48,026 bases of DNA, from positions 1-48,026 of the forward strand of contig JASHOX010000216.1 in NCBI GenBank assembly GCA_030038415.1. The letters run 5' to 3'. Position 1 is the stretch's first letter, and every line of letters starts with the position of its first letter. The translations under genes and the position numbers were made by a program. The notes beneath the pieces were generated by a model. The model ran no database searches. It saw nothing but the letters and a program-made list of their open reading frames with translations, and had not been told where the DNA came from. The stretch is from Xanthobacteraceae bacterium (lineage in GTDB: Bacteria; Pseudomonadota; Alphaproteobacteria; Rhizobiales; Xanthobacteraceae). Shown here piece after piece: positions 1 through 13,125 of the stretch.

Positions 1-258
1 TGAATGCCCCCTAAAATGCTGCGCGGCATGGTCTGTGGCCGAGCAATGCGAAATCAATCCGTTAGCACGGCTAGTACTGCCCAAACGGGCTGCCGGGCGT
101 GCGACTTCCGTACCGATCCCTTCCCGCAATGCAAAGCGGGGAGTCCAGTGCGCCTGTGGCAGAACCGACACACCCTCTCCACAATCAAACCAGGCAGGAT
201 GGAGTGGCACAGGATTATATGATTTCGTTGGTGCCCGAGTCGGCACCTGGGGCAACCG
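1..258. other. non-coding leader, nothing recognised
   Basis: Short overlapping reading frames exist on both strands here, but none has a good ribosome binding site, a recognisable motif or protein-like composition. I see no RNA gene or repeat. The last part is presumably the promoter and 5' leader of the porin gene, although no clear -35/-10 pair stands out and the ribosome binding site before the porin ATG is weak. Confidence 0.4.
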
Positions 259-1053
259 ATGCGGCTTAAGATAATCACCGCACTGGCAGCCGGCGGCGTG
301 GCAGCGGCAATTGTTGTGCCGGCGTCAGCAGCGCCGCGTGTGCCGCCTCCGCCGCCCCCACCCGCCTACGATTGGACCGGCTTCTATGTCGGCGGCACCT
401 TGGGCGGGGCTTGGGGCAGCTTTAATCCGTCGAGTTCGACGGTTACGGTTCCGGCCGGAGAACTATCGGCAGCCGACGTGCAGGCCATCAATGCCGCCGG
501 CTTGCAGAGCATCAGGCCGGACGGATTCACCGGCGGCTTCGAGGCCGGCTACAATTGGCAGCCCAGCAATTTACTGCTGGGTGTCGAAGGCGACATTGAA
601 TCCTTCCGCTTGAGCGGCAGTGCGACCAGCGGCCCGGTCCTATACCACGGCGGGGCGGGCACTTTCACGGTGACGTCGAATGCGAGCACGGACTGGCTGG
701 CCACCGCACGCGGCCGACTCGGCTATGTGGCCGGGACCTGGTTGTTCTATGCGACCGGCGGCGCCGCGTTCACCAATCTGCATGGCAACTTCTCGTTCTC
801 CGAGACGGCTTTCGGCGGTTCGGAGGCAGCATCGCTCTCCAGTTCGAGGACCGGCTATGCGGTGGGCGGCGGCATCGAGGCGAGCCTGTCACGCCAATGG
901 AGCGTCAAGGCAGAATACTTATTTGTCGATTTTGGCACCGTCTCGACAACAGGCACGGCCGCCGGCGGGGTGCTGGTTCCGACCCAGCCTTTCACTCACA
1001 CCATGGACTTGAAAGCCAACATCGTCCGGCTTGGTCTCAATTATCACTTCTGA
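259..1053 (+). CDS. outer-membrane beta-barrel porin (Omp25/Omp31-like)
   Basis: A 264-residue outer-membrane protein. Residues 1-25 are a Sec signal peptide with a cleavage site after PASA. A proline run follows (VPPPPPPPAYDWTGFY), then the family hallmark W-T-G-F-Y-V-G-G that opens the eight-stranded OmpA-like barrel of rhizobial Omp25/Omp31 proteins. Alternating hydrophobic strands include GFEAGYNWQ, LGVEGDIE and VKAEYLFVDFG. The chain ends LGLNYHF, with the terminal aromatic residue used for insertion by the BAM machinery. Length and layout are normal for the family. These proteins are abundant structural porins; no substrate can be inferred. The gene stands alone and converges on the binding-protein gene downstream. 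The first ATG is the only start that gives a proper signal peptide. Confidence 0.85.
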   Translation: MRLKIITALAAGGVAAAIVVPASAAPRVPPPPPPPAYDWTGFYVGGTLGGAWGSFNPSSSTVTVPAGELSAADVQAINAAGLQSIRPDGFTGGFEAGYNWQPSNLLLGVEGDIESFRLSGSATSGPVLYHGGAGTFTVTSNASTDWLATARGRLGYVAGTWLFYATGGAAFTNLHGNFSFSETAFGGSEAASLSSSRTGYAVGGGIEASLSRQWSVKAEYLFVDFGTVSTTGTAAGGVLVPTQPFTHTMDLKANIVRLGLNYHF

Positions 1054-1131
1054 TCGGACGCGATACGGATTGCGGAGTGGGTTGCGGCACTCAGTGCGCT
1101 GACGAATGTCGGACCGCGATTGGATCGATTT

Positions 1132-2115
1132 TTACTCAGCTTTGATATTCGCGAACTTGATTACCTTGGTCCACTTCTCGGTTTCGTCCACGATCCGTTT
1201 GTGGAATTCGGCGGACGTCATTGTCACTTGCACGCAGCCGAGATCGGTGAGGCGCTTATTGATCTTGGGATCGGTGACCGCAGCGCTGATCGCCTGATTG
1301 AGCGCAGCGATGATATTGGTTGGTGTACCCTTCGGCGCACCGATCCCTAGAAATCCATCCACGTCATAGCCCGGCACGAACTCGCCAATGGATGGCACAT
1401 TCGGCAGCAGTTCATCCAAACGCTTTCCCCCAGTCACCGCCAGCGCCCGCAGCTTGCCCGTCCTGATATACTCAAGGGACGTGATAACGGGATCGAACAA
1501 AACCTGGGCGCGACCGCTGAGCAAATCAGTCTGTGCCTGTGCCTCGCTGCGGGACGGCACTTGGACCATGTCAACGTGGGCCATCATCTTGAATAACTCG
1601 GCTGAAAGATAAGTAAGATTGCCAGTTCCGGTCGAGGCGATGTTGATCTTGCCCGGGCTTGTCTTGGCAAAGGCAATGAATTCCGGAACAGTTTTGGCCG
1701 GGAACGACGGATTGACAACCATGACGAACGGGTTGGTGTTGATGCTTGCGACCGCTGCAATATCGCGCGCGACGTCGAAATCGGAATTGCCGTACAGGAT
1801 CGGGCTGCTAACGGACCCGGGCAGCGCAATCAACAGCAGCGTGTAACCGTCAGGAGCCGCTCTTACGACCGCTTCCGTGGCGAGATTTGTGCCGGCGCCC
1901 GGACGGTTCTCGACGACAAAGGGTTGCCCGAACCGCTTCGACAGCCATTCACCGATGACGCGCGCGACGATGTCGGGGGCACCCCCGGGAGCAAAGCCGA
2001 CAATAATGCGCACTGGCCGAATAGGATAATCCAGTGCCAACGCGATGCGCGACATGGTTGGGACTGCAGCAATGCCGGCTGCCAGATGAAGGAATTTGCG
2101 GCGAGAAAATTGCAC
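1132..2115 (-). CDS. Bug/TctC-family tricarboxylate-type substrate-binding protein
   Basis: A periplasmic solute receptor of the Bug (TctC) family, which normally feeds tripartite tricarboxylate transporters. The mature part opens with the family signature YPIRPVRIIVGFAPGG and continues with a typical VENRPGAGTNLATEAVV loop and a PNVPSIGEFVPGYDV segment. I start it at the GTG at 2115, because that places a twin-arginine-like signal (QFSRRKFLHLAAG, then a hydrophobic stretch) at the N-terminus and has a GGGGAG ribosome binding site. A longer frame reaches 2196 but adds only low-complexity residues. No TctA or TctB permease gene is nearby, so this is an orphan receptor, as is common in Bradyrhizobium and Bordetella relatives. 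The ligand is unknown; many relatives bind carboxylates. Confidence 0.85.
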   Translation of the reverse strand: MQFSRRKFLHLAAGIAAVPTMSRIALALDYPIRPVRIIVGFAPGGAPDIVARVIGEWLSKRFGQPFVVENRPGAGTNLATEAVVRAAPDGYTLLLIALPGSVSSPILYGNSDFDVARDIAAVASINTNPFVMVVNPSFPAKTVPEFIAFAKTSPGKINIASTGTGNLTYLSAELFKMMAHVDMVQVPSRSEAQAQTDLLSGRAQVLFDPVITSLEYIRTGKLRALAVTGGKRLDELLPNVPSIGEFVPGYDVDGFLGIGAPKGTPTNIIAALNQAISAAVTDPKINKRLTDLGCVQVTMTSAEFHKRIVDETEKWTKVIKFANIKAE

Positions 2116-2221
2116 AGCGCGCGCTCCCCTTGGCCGCACCGAGGCTATCCCAATTGCTGTTTCCAAAGAAGGGGCGGCGACTTCCGGTTCTGGCAATTTT
2201 CAGGCACGCCAACTGCATCGA

Positions 2222-2380
2222 CTAATGGCGAGCCTCATCCTTCCTGCCGCGATCTTGTCCGGCTTGTCGTCGAGCGCCCGCCACGCGGTAGAAGATCGAG
2301 AGGCCGTCGATCTCGATGCTGCGGTAAAAACGGGCGGCATGCGGTTCGCTCGATGACGAGGGTGCGTCGTCGTGATCCAT
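2222..2380 (-). pseudogene. truncated alpha/beta-hydrolase N-terminus (remnant)
   Basis: A 52-codon frame opens at ATG 2380 and ends at TAG 2222-2224. Its middle reads FYRSIEIDGLSIFYRVAG, which is the standard first beta-strand pair of epoxide-hydrolase or haloalkane-dehalogenase-like alpha/beta hydrolases, where a V-E-I-D-G-L-x-I-F-Y-R-x-A-G start leads to a P-x-x-L-L-L-H-G oxyanion loop. Here the similarity stops after the glycine and the rest (ARRQAGQDRGRKDEARH) is charged and unlike any hydrolase. A frameshift after RVAG fits, since the next frame gives LDDKPDK. No nucleophile elbow follows. I read it as a decayed 5' end of a lost gene rather than a working small protein. The similarity rests on about 18 residues. 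Confidence 0.5.
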
Positions 2381-2518
2381 TATATAAAAGGCGCGGCGGC
2401 GCGCGATGAGCGGGCCAAATGCACATGACTCACATGGACTTATGAGAATGGCTCATGGATCATCGCTGCAGCGCAGCCAGGCGTCATAGCGTTTTCAGCG
2501 GCAGGACCATCGACGATC

Positions 2519-3835
2519 ATGACCGAGCGGCCGGCCACTGACGCCGCGGACATTGCCGTCGCTCCAAGCCCGCTGCCGAACGCGGTGCGGGCGCGGATTT
2601 TTCTCTATCTCGGCGCCTTGATCGTGCTGTTGTCCTTCGGTTCGCCCTCCGGCGGGCTCATCGACATCCCAATCAGCTTTTTTCTGAAAAACAAATTGCA
2701 CCTTAAGGCGCATGAGCTCGCCGCCTTCCGGCTTCTCGTCGGCCTGCCGCTCTATCTGTCCTTTGTCTTCGGCTTCGCCCGCGACATCTGGAATCCGCTC
2801 GGCATGCGCGACCGCGGCTTCATGCTGGTGTTCGGAGCGACGACAGCCGCGCTTTATGCGGTGTTCGCCTTCATCCCCATCACCTATGGCAGCCTGCTGA
2901 CCGGCGTCATGCTGTTGACCGCCTCGTTCCTGTTCGTCGTCAGCGCGCAAAACGGCTTGACCTCGACGCTCGGCCAGCAGCACGCGATGTCCGGGCAGAT
3001 CAGCGCGGTGTGGAACATCTTCGGCTCGATCCCCGCGGTGGCAGCGCTCTTGGTCGGCGGCAGCCTGTCAAACCTGCTCGAACGAAGAAACGTCGGCGAC
3101 GCCGGCCGCATGTTGTTTCTCATCGGCGCCGTGGTCATGGCCTTGACCGCCGCCTACGCCGTGTGGCGGCCGAAGGCGGTATTCGACAATGTGCGCAGCG
3201 AAGACGGCAGCGCCGCGCGGCCGCTCGACGATCTCAAACGGCTCATTCGGCATTGGCCGATCTATCCGGCGCTCTTGATCTGGCTGTTGTGGAATTTCGC
3301 GCCCGGCTCGGCGACCCCCCTGCAGTATTATCTGCAGAATACGCTGCACGCCGAGGATTCGCAGTGGGGCGAGTGGAATGCCATCTTTGCCGCGTCCTTC
3401 ATTCCGACCTTCCTCTTGTTCGGCCTGTTGTGCCGGAAATTTCCGCTGCGCACGCTGCTGCTATGGGGAACCGTCGTCGCGGTGCCGCAATTGGTGCCGC
3501 TGCTGTTCATTCGTTCGATCGAGGGCGCGCTGATCGCGGCGGCGCCGATCGGGCTTCTCGGCGGCGTCGCCACGGCGGCCTATTTCGATCTCATCATCCG
3601 CTCCTGCCCGCGCGGCATGCAGGGCACAGTGATGATGCTGGCCGGAGCATTGAGCATCGTCGTCATACGCGCCGGCGACGTGCTCGGCACCGACGTCTAC
3701 GACTATTATGGCGGCTTCACCGCCTGCGTGATCGCCGTCACCGCGGCTTATGCGCTGATCTTGCCGGCGTTGCTGCTGGTGCCGAAAGATCTGATCGCCA
3801 CCGCCGATGGCGAGACTCGCCATAAACGGCGCTAG
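2519..3835 (+). CDS. MFS-type membrane transporter
   Basis: A 438-residue integral inner-membrane protein with about twelve hydrophobic segments in two halves, separated by a polar linker near residues 218-240 (KAVFDNVRSEDGSAARPLDD). This is the layout of a major facilitator permease. The first half carries GLIDIPISFFLKNKLHLKAHELAAFRLL and the second half QYYLQNTLHA, a pattern loosely like the folate/biopterin (BT1) branch of the superfamily, but I cannot assign a substrate. The start ATG has only a weak GCAGGA upstream. The stop overlaps the stop of the convergent hydrolase gene: the tetranucleotide CTAG at 3832-3835 supplies both TAG codons. It is probably transcribed alone. Confidence 0.8.
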   Translation: MTERPATDAADIAVAPSPLPNAVRARIFLYLGALIVLLSFGSPSGGLIDIPISFFLKNKLHLKAHELAAFRLLVGLPLYLSFVFGFARDIWNPLGMRDRGFMLVFGATTAALYAVFAFIPITYGSLLTGVMLLTASFLFVVSAQNGLTSTLGQQHAMSGQISAVWNIFGSIPAVAALLVGGSLSNLLERRNVGDAGRMLFLIGAVVMALTAAYAVWRPKAVFDNVRSEDGSAARPLDDLKRLIRHWPIYPALLIWLLWNFAPGSATPLQYYLQNTLHAEDSQWGEWNAIFAASFIPTFLLFGLLCRKFPLRTLLLWGTVVAVPQLVPLLFIRSIEGALIAAAPIGLLGGVATAAYFDLIIRSCPRGMQGTVMMLAGALSIVVIRAGDVLGTDVYDYYGGFTACVIAVTAAYALILPALLLVPKDLIATADGETRHKRR

Positions 3836-4629
3836 CGGAGAAACTTGGCCACCGCCGCGACGACCCGCTCCTCGCTTTCGACCTGCGGCAGGTGTCCGGC
3901 CTCCGCGATGACTTCGACCCGCGCACCGGCGATGCGCTTGGCGAATTCTTGCGCATAGAGCGGCGCGACGATGCCGTCGGCGCCGCCCCAAACGATCAAG
4001 GTCGGCGCGGCGATGCGATGAATGCGCCGGGCCAAGCCGCGATCGGCGACCGGCCAGACGAATTTGCCGGTGCAGGCCTGCGCCCAGATGAATTGGGAGA
4101 GCGCGTCGACTCGTGCCGCCGGATCGGCGGGAACCTCGAAAAATCGCCGCGCCGCTTCGCCGTCGGGATCGGCAAACAGCGAAACTTTGCGCGCCGCGTC
4201 ACTCAAGATCATCCAGTTCTGCACCGGGTGATCGTCGCGCCACAGGCCGACCGGATCGATCAGCACGAGCCGGCCGACCGCACCCGGCGCCGCGGCGGCA
4301 AATTCAGCGGCAAGCAGCGCGCCGAAGGAATGACCGACCAGCGCCGGCGCATCCAGTTCAAGCCGGTCGAACAATTCGCCGGTATAGACGACGAGATCGT
4401 GCCAGCCGTCGAGCGCGTGCACGGAATTCGGATCGCCCGCGCTGGTGCCGGGAAATTTCGGCGCGAAGACTTTATGGCGCTCGGCCAGGCGCGCGACGAA
4501 GGCGCGGTCGGGCGCTAGCCCCCAGGGGCCGTGCAGATAAACAAGCGGCGGGCCAGAGCCCGCAATCTCGACTTCGGTATCGATGCGGTCCTGCCAGAGT
4601 TTTATCCGGCGCACGTCGACGGCGGCCAT
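3832..4629 (-). CDS. alpha/beta-fold hydrolase
   Basis: A 265-residue cytoplasmic alpha/beta hydrolase with a full catalytic triad: nucleophile Ser101 in GHSFGA, acid Asp218 in WGGADGIV and His246 in AEAGHLP. The oxyanion loop is LHGPWG near residues 32-37. There is no signal peptide. Length fits small esterases, C-C hydrolases and carboxylesterase-like members; the substrate is open. It begins 15 bp after the LLM flavin oxidoreductase gene on the same strand, so the two probably form an operon in which the oxygenase product (for example an ester or lactone) is cleaved by this enzyme. That pairing is an inference from context. Confidence 0.85.
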   Translation of the reverse strand: MAAVDVRRIKLWQDRIDTEVEIAGSGPPLVYLHGPWGLAPDRAFVARLAERHKVFAPKFPGTSAGDPNSVHALDGWHDLVVYTGELFDRLELDAPALVGHSFGALLAAEFAAAAPGAVGRLVLIDPVGLWRDDHPVQNWMILSDAARKVSLFADPDGEAARRFFEVPADPAARVDALSQFIWAQACTGKFVWPVADRGLARRIHRIAAPTLIVWGGADGIVAPLYAQEFAKRIAGARVEVIAEAGHLPQVESEERVVAAVAKFLR

Positions 4630-4644
4630 GTCTGTCTCCCGCCG

Positions 4645-5895
4645 TCAGGACGCTGCGGCCGGTTCGGCGATTTTCGCGGCGGTCGGCCGCTTCACCTTGA
4701 GGCGCTCGGGCCACCAGCGGTCCTCGTAGCGGTCGTCCCACTGATCCTGCAGATACGGCAGCACTTCGCGGGCGAACAGATCGATGTTGCTTTTGCACAA
4801 TTCCGTCGGCATCGAGCCGAAATGCAACAGCGCCAGCAGATGGCCCATGCGCAATTCCTTGATGCCGTCGAGCAATTGCTCGCGCACCGTTTTCGGACTG
4901 CCGACGACGACAAAGCCGCGCTCGAAGAAATCCGGCGCTTTAAGCTCGCGCAGCTTCACCTCGGCGCGCGGATTGTGATGCAGCGCCTGACGCAGCGCCT
5001 CGTACTCGAGGCAGCCGGGAATCGCCTGGTAATAAGGCGGCGTATAGAGCAGCTTGTGGAAGAAATATTCGGCGTGCTCGGCGTAAAGATCCTCGGCCTC
5101 CGCGTCGGTCGCGGCTACGCCGATGAGCTGCAGGAAGCTAAAGCGATAGGGATTGTCGTCGCGCCCCTTGCGCGCCACCAAGTCCCAATAACGCTCTGCG
5201 ACCTGCTTGGCGTTCTTGGCGCCGTAGTAGCTTAAGTGACAGAAGCAATGATCCTGGCCGACGACGAATTCCGCGGTGCCGGAAATGCCGGAGCCGGGAA
5301 TCCAGATCGGCGGATGCGGCTGCTGGATCGGCCGCGGCCAGAGATTGACCATGCCGAGCTGATAGTGCTTGCCGTTCCAGGCAAAAATCTCGCGCGCCGA
5401 CCAGGCCTTGACGACCAGCGCCAGCGCCTCGCGATAGCGCTCGCGCTGCTCGATCGGAACGACGCCGTTGGAGATGGTGGCGTCGGACGGCAGGCCGGTG
5501 GGAAAGCCAGCCACCAGGCGGCCGCCGCTGATGCAATCGAGCATCGCGTATTCCTCGGCGATGCGGGTGGGCGGCGTGGTCGACGGCAGCGTCGAGCCGA
5601 GCTGCACGATGGCGACGTTCTGGCCGTTGGTGCCATTCGCCAGCACCGCCGCCATGATGCTCGGATTGGCCATGAAGCCGTAGACGTTCTGATGATGCTG
5701 GTTGGTGCACAAGCCGTGAAAGCCGGATTTGGCGGCGAACAGCAGCTCGTCGAGCGTCGCATTGTAGTATTCGCCGACCTTTTCGGCGTCGGCGACGTCG
5801 AACCACAACGGATCGATGTAAGCCGATTTGTAGCGCTGGTCGAAATCCGCCGGCAGCCCGCGATACGGCATCAGATGGAACATGCAGACTTTCAC
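4645..5895 (-). CDS. LLM-class flavin-dependent oxidoreductase (luciferase-like)
   Basis: A 416-residue member of the bacterial luciferase-like monooxygenase family (flavin monooxygenase or F420-type TIM barrel). Visible family segments are GLCTNQHH and VYGFMANPSIMAA near the N-terminus, the strand RIAEEYAMLDCISGGRLVAGFP, the WPRPIQQPHPPIWIPGSG region and the late FVVVGSPKTVREQL segment typical of this fold. It starts at a GTG (5893-5895) preceded by GGGAGG at the right distance. Relatives use reduced FMN and oxygen to oxidise aldehydes, ketones, sulfonates or nitrogen heterocycles; the substrate here cannot be told. A hydrolase follows directly. No dedicated flavin reductase gene is present, so reduced flavin would come from elsewhere in the cell. 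Confidence 0.9.
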   Translation of the reverse strand: MKVCMFHLMPYRGLPADFDQRYKSAYIDPLWFDVADAEKVGEYYNATLDELLFAAKSGFHGLCTNQHHQNVYGFMANPSIMAAVLANGTNGQNVAIVQLGSTLPSTTPPTRIAEEYAMLDCISGGRLVAGFPTGLPSDATISNGVVPIEQRERYREALALVVKAWSAREIFAWNGKHYQLGMVNLWPRPIQQPHPPIWIPGSGISGTAEFVVGQDHCFCHLSYYGAKNAKQVAERYWDLVARKGRDDNPYRFSFLQLIGVAATDAEAEDLYAEHAEYFFHKLLYTPPYYQAIPGCLEYEALRQALHHNPRAEVKLRELKAPDFFERGFVVVGSPKTVREQLLDGIKELRMGHLLALLHFGSMPTELCKSNIDLFAREVLPYLQDQWDDRYEDRWWPERLKVKRPTAAKIAEPAAAS

Positions 5896-6041
5896 GGCGG
5901 CGCCTCCCGGCGAGATGTTCTGTGTTATGGAGACATGCTACGCGGCGGCCCCGGGCAGCTCAATCGAGCCGCGCGCCATTGCTCGCCTGCGCACAGCACA
6001 TATCGCGAGCGATTTAGCACCGATTGGCGGGCGGAACGCGA

Positions 6042-6875
6042 TCAATTATTGATGGTGAGGCTCGACGGCGCTTTGCCCGACTTTGCCGGCACAGGAGCCG
6101 ACGGCGCAGCTTGCGCCGCGGGCGCGGAGGGCGGCGGCGCGGATGCCGCCGTCGTTGCAGTCGGCGTCGAATCCGGTTTGATCTGCGGCTTAGGATCGAC
6201 CGCGGCCGAGGGCTTGCTGTCAGTCGCAGTCGCCGCCTGCTTGGCGTCGTCAGCGGCTTTGCGCGACGCCAGCTCCGGCGGGCGCGGCCGTGGCAGCGGC
6301 ATCACGTTCGCGCCGGCGCTCGGATGTGGCACGACCGGCGCGACCGGGCCATCGGTATCCCGTGGCAAGCCATACGGCAGCCGGGCGATGCCGGTCGGAC
6401 CGTAGGGTCCGGCCGGCCCGGCATCATCGGCATCGGGATCATCAGGCCCTGAAGCATAGGGACCTGGACCATAGGGACCTGGACCATAGGGTCCGTAAGC
6501 ACGTTCGCCGTAAACGCCGCCATAGGGTCCGGCATAATTACCAGGGCCGGGTACGATGCGGTTGGCGTCGCGGATGGCGCCGGTGCGGGCGTCGAGCACG
6601 ACGCGCATCAGGATGCCGCGATAGTCGGTCGCGCGCGCCACATAAATGGTGCCCTCGCGCAACGGCGGCGCCAGCGGATCGAAGCCGGCCGAACGCAGCG
6701 TGCGAACGATTTCATAAGTCGAGACGAAACCTGGCGCGGGAGACAGCGGCGGCAGCGCTTGCGGGCCGGACGTGGCGTTTGGTGGATTTTGCGGCGGGGG
6801 GACCTGCGCTCGCCCGGAGGCGACAGCCAGGACGAGAAACATCAACCCCAAGCTTCCGATTACGCGGATACGCAC
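6042..6875 (-). CDS. exported proline/glycine-rich hypothetical protein
   Basis: A 277-residue protein of unknown function. Residues 1-23 form a signal peptide (MRIRVIGSLGLMFLVLAVAS, cleavage near GRAQ). A short ordered part follows at about residues 50-105, with STYEIVRTLRSAGFDPLAPP and IYVARATDYRGILMRVVLDARTG; that resembles the small periplasmic domain seen in many rhizobial hypothetical proteins and contains a PepSY-like pattern (dependence on DARTG). The middle is rich in Gly-Pro-Tyr and the C-terminal 90 residues are a Pro/Ala/Lys/Thr-rich, probably disordered tail. It may be anchored in or span the periplasm. Its neighbours, the LLM operon and the threonine aldolase gene, give no functional hint. 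Confidence 0.7.
   Translation of the reverse strand: MRIRVIGSLGLMFLVLAVASGRAQVPPPQNPPNATSGPQALPPLSPAPGFVSTYEIVRTLRSAGFDPLAPPLREGTIYVARATDYRGILMRVVLDARTGAIRDANRIVPGPGNYAGPYGGVYGERAYGPYGPGPYGPGPYASGPDDPDADDAGPAGPYGPTGIARLPYGLPRDTDGPVAPVVPHPSAGANVMPLPRPRPPELASRKAADDAKQAATATDSKPSAAVDPKPQIKPDSTPTATTAASAPPPSAPAAQAAPSAPVPAKSGKAPSSLTINN
6455..6494 (-). repeat. 15-bp tandem repeat coding for Gly-Pro-Tyr units
   Basis: The unit catagggacctggac occurs twice in full and once in part, in register with the reading frame, and encodes the YGPGP-type repeats of the exported protein. Such repeats can gain or lose units by slippage without breaking the frame, so the segment may vary in length between strains. 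Confidence 0.75.
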
Positions 6876-6959
6876 GAGCGACGCCCCTCCCCATCAGCCG
6901 ATCGTAAACCACATCCCAGCATCAGGATCGGCTGCAATTGGGGCACCGCTTAGGCGCAA

Positions 6960-8003
6960 TCAGGATTTTTTGCATAGGCCGACGAACCGTTCGATATCGG
7001 ACTCTTGCGTGGCGAACGACGTGACCAGACGCACCAGGACATTGTCGGTTCCAACGTGCAGGCTCTCGCTCGAACGGACATAATAAGTAGCGCCGGCGGC
7101 TTTCAGCTTGGCGTCGAGCGCGCGCGGCAGCACCACGAAGATCAAATTGGCTTCAACTGGCCAGACCGGTTTCAGTCCGGTCGCCGTCAGCTGTTCCGCC
7201 AGCTTGTCGGCCATCGCATTGGCACGCCGCGCCAGCGTGAGCCAGCGGTCCTCGGTGAGGTAGGCCAAAAACTGCGCCGCGATGAAGCGATGCTTGGACA
7301 GGAGATGCCCGGCGCGCTTGCGGCGTTCGCCCATGAAAGCGGCACGCGCCGGCTCGAAAACCACCACCGCTTCCGCCGCCAGCGCGCCGCCTTTGGTGGC
7401 GCCGAGCGACAGCACGTCGACGCCGGAGCGCCAGGTCATCTGCGCCGGACTAGCATTGAGCCGAACGAGCGCATTGGCAAAACGCGCGCCGTCCATGTGC
7501 ACTGCAAGCGAGCGCGCGTGCGCGATCTCGGCCAGCGCCGCGATCTCGCCGGTGCGGTAGATGGTGCCGGCTTCGCTGGCTTGCGTGATCGACAGCGCCG
7601 CCGGCACCATCTGATGCGGGCTATGGCCGCCATAGCCGGCCAGCGCCGTTTTCAGGGTGTCTGGAGCGATCTTGGCGCCGTCGCCCGGCAACCCGACGAG
7701 CTTGAGGCCATGGCCGAAAAACTCCGGCGCGCCGCATTCGTCGGTGGCGATGTGGGAATCGGCATGACAGAACACGACGCCCCAGGGCGGAGACACCTGC
7801 GCCAAGGCGAGCGCATTCGCCGCCGTACCGGTCGGCACCAGGAACACCGCCACCTCGCGCTCGAACAGCTCGGCGAGACGTCGCTCGACCGCCTCCGTCC
7901 AGTCGTCGTTGCCGTAGCCGCGGGCATAGCCGGCATTGGCGTCGGCAATGGCGGCAAGAATGTCGGGATCGATGCCGGCCGTATTGTCGCTGGCGAAGTT
8001 CAT
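6960..8003 (-). CDS. ltaE: low-specificity L-threonine aldolase
   Basis: A 347-residue PLP enzyme of fold type I that cleaves L-threonine or allo-threonine to glycine and acetaldehyde, acting in the cytoplasm. The start MNFASDNTAG is the usual N-terminus of the family; the open frame runs on upstream to 8300 but that part has no family similarity. Visible residues include the S-H-I stacking histidine (His85), the cofactor aspartate in HMDGARF (Asp171) and the Schiff-base lysine in SLGATKGG (Lys204). Total length is normal. No strong ribosome binding site precedes the ATG at 8001-8003. It is transcribed away from gltB across a 470-bp gap, so glycine and glutamate metabolism genes share a divergent control region. 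Confidence 0.9.
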   Translation of the reverse strand: MNFASDNTAGIDPDILAAIADANAGYARGYGNDDWTEAVERRLAELFEREVAVFLVPTGTAANALALAQVSPPWGVVFCHADSHIATDECGAPEFFGHGLKLVGLPGDGAKIAPDTLKTALAGYGGHSPHQMVPAALSITQASEAGTIYRTGEIAALAEIAHARSLAVHMDGARFANALVRLNASPAQMTWRSGVDVLSLGATKGGALAAEAVVVFEPARAAFMGERRKRAGHLLSKHRFIAAQFLAYLTEDRWLTLARRANAMADKLAEQLTATGLKPVWPVEANLIFVVLPRALDAKLKAAGATYYVRSSESLHVGTDNVLVRLVTSFATQESDIERFVGLCKKS

Positions 8004-8473
8004 CGACGGCAAACTACGCCATCGTCGCCATTGCGCCAAAGCGCGTCCCATGATCCACTTGCGGCGCGGAACCTTCGCAAATGTCGGTGGCGGCTGGGGC
8101 CGCGCGGCGCCTTTCCTTTCGTTCTCCGTTCGCGGGGAAGAAAGTGAGGGGGTCCAGCGCTTGTGTTTGGCAAGGGAATTTGCGATGTTGCCATAGGACA
8201 GCATTGCTGTCCCAATTGACGGCCCCAGGCGCGGTCGGGAAATCCGACGAGACGCGGGGTCGGCCGTCGGCGGCGAGGGCGCGCCGGGCGGCCAGAACAA
8301 GCAGCCAGCGGCCGCTTTGCGGCGGCATGAAGGTTGCCTCCGAGAAGAGTGGCTCGCCCTTGGGCGCTAGCTGTTTTCGCCCCATCGACCGGACGCGGGA
8401 GATGGCGCGGGAAGGAGCGCGGCGGTGACTGCATGGGAGACTTGCGGCTGCGAAGGCCGAAAGCTCCAGGAGG
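8004..8473. other. divergent intergenic region between ltaE and gltB
   Basis: This 470-bp gap holds no convincing gene; the frames that cross it are Arg/Pro-rich shadows of no known family. Around 8110-8150 there is a stretch (ttctccgttcgcgggg with nearby gtgaggggg) that resembles, imperfectly, the GC-rich extragenic repeats scattered in Rhizobiales genomes. A perfect 17-bp palindrome lies at 8196-8212. The gltB ribosome binding site AGGAGG is at the right edge. Confidence 0.5.
8196..8212. promoter_or_regulatory. 17-bp palindrome upstream of gltB, candidate operator
   Basis: GGACAGCATTGCTGTCC has two perfect 8-bp arms around a single central base. Its place between divergent ltaE and gltB, about 275 bp before the gltB start, fits a dimeric regulator site. 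As RNA the one-base loop would be strained, so a DNA-binding role is more likely than a hairpin. The regulator is unknown. Confidence 0.4.
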
Positions 8474-13108
<4,635 letters not shown>

Positions 13109-13125
13109 AAGACCTAGAGCGTTTC

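Noticed and set aside
8004..8300. N-terminal extension of the threonine aldolase by 99 residues
   Set aside because: The family N-terminus MNFASDN is reached at 8003; the extension is Pro/Arg-rich without similarity.
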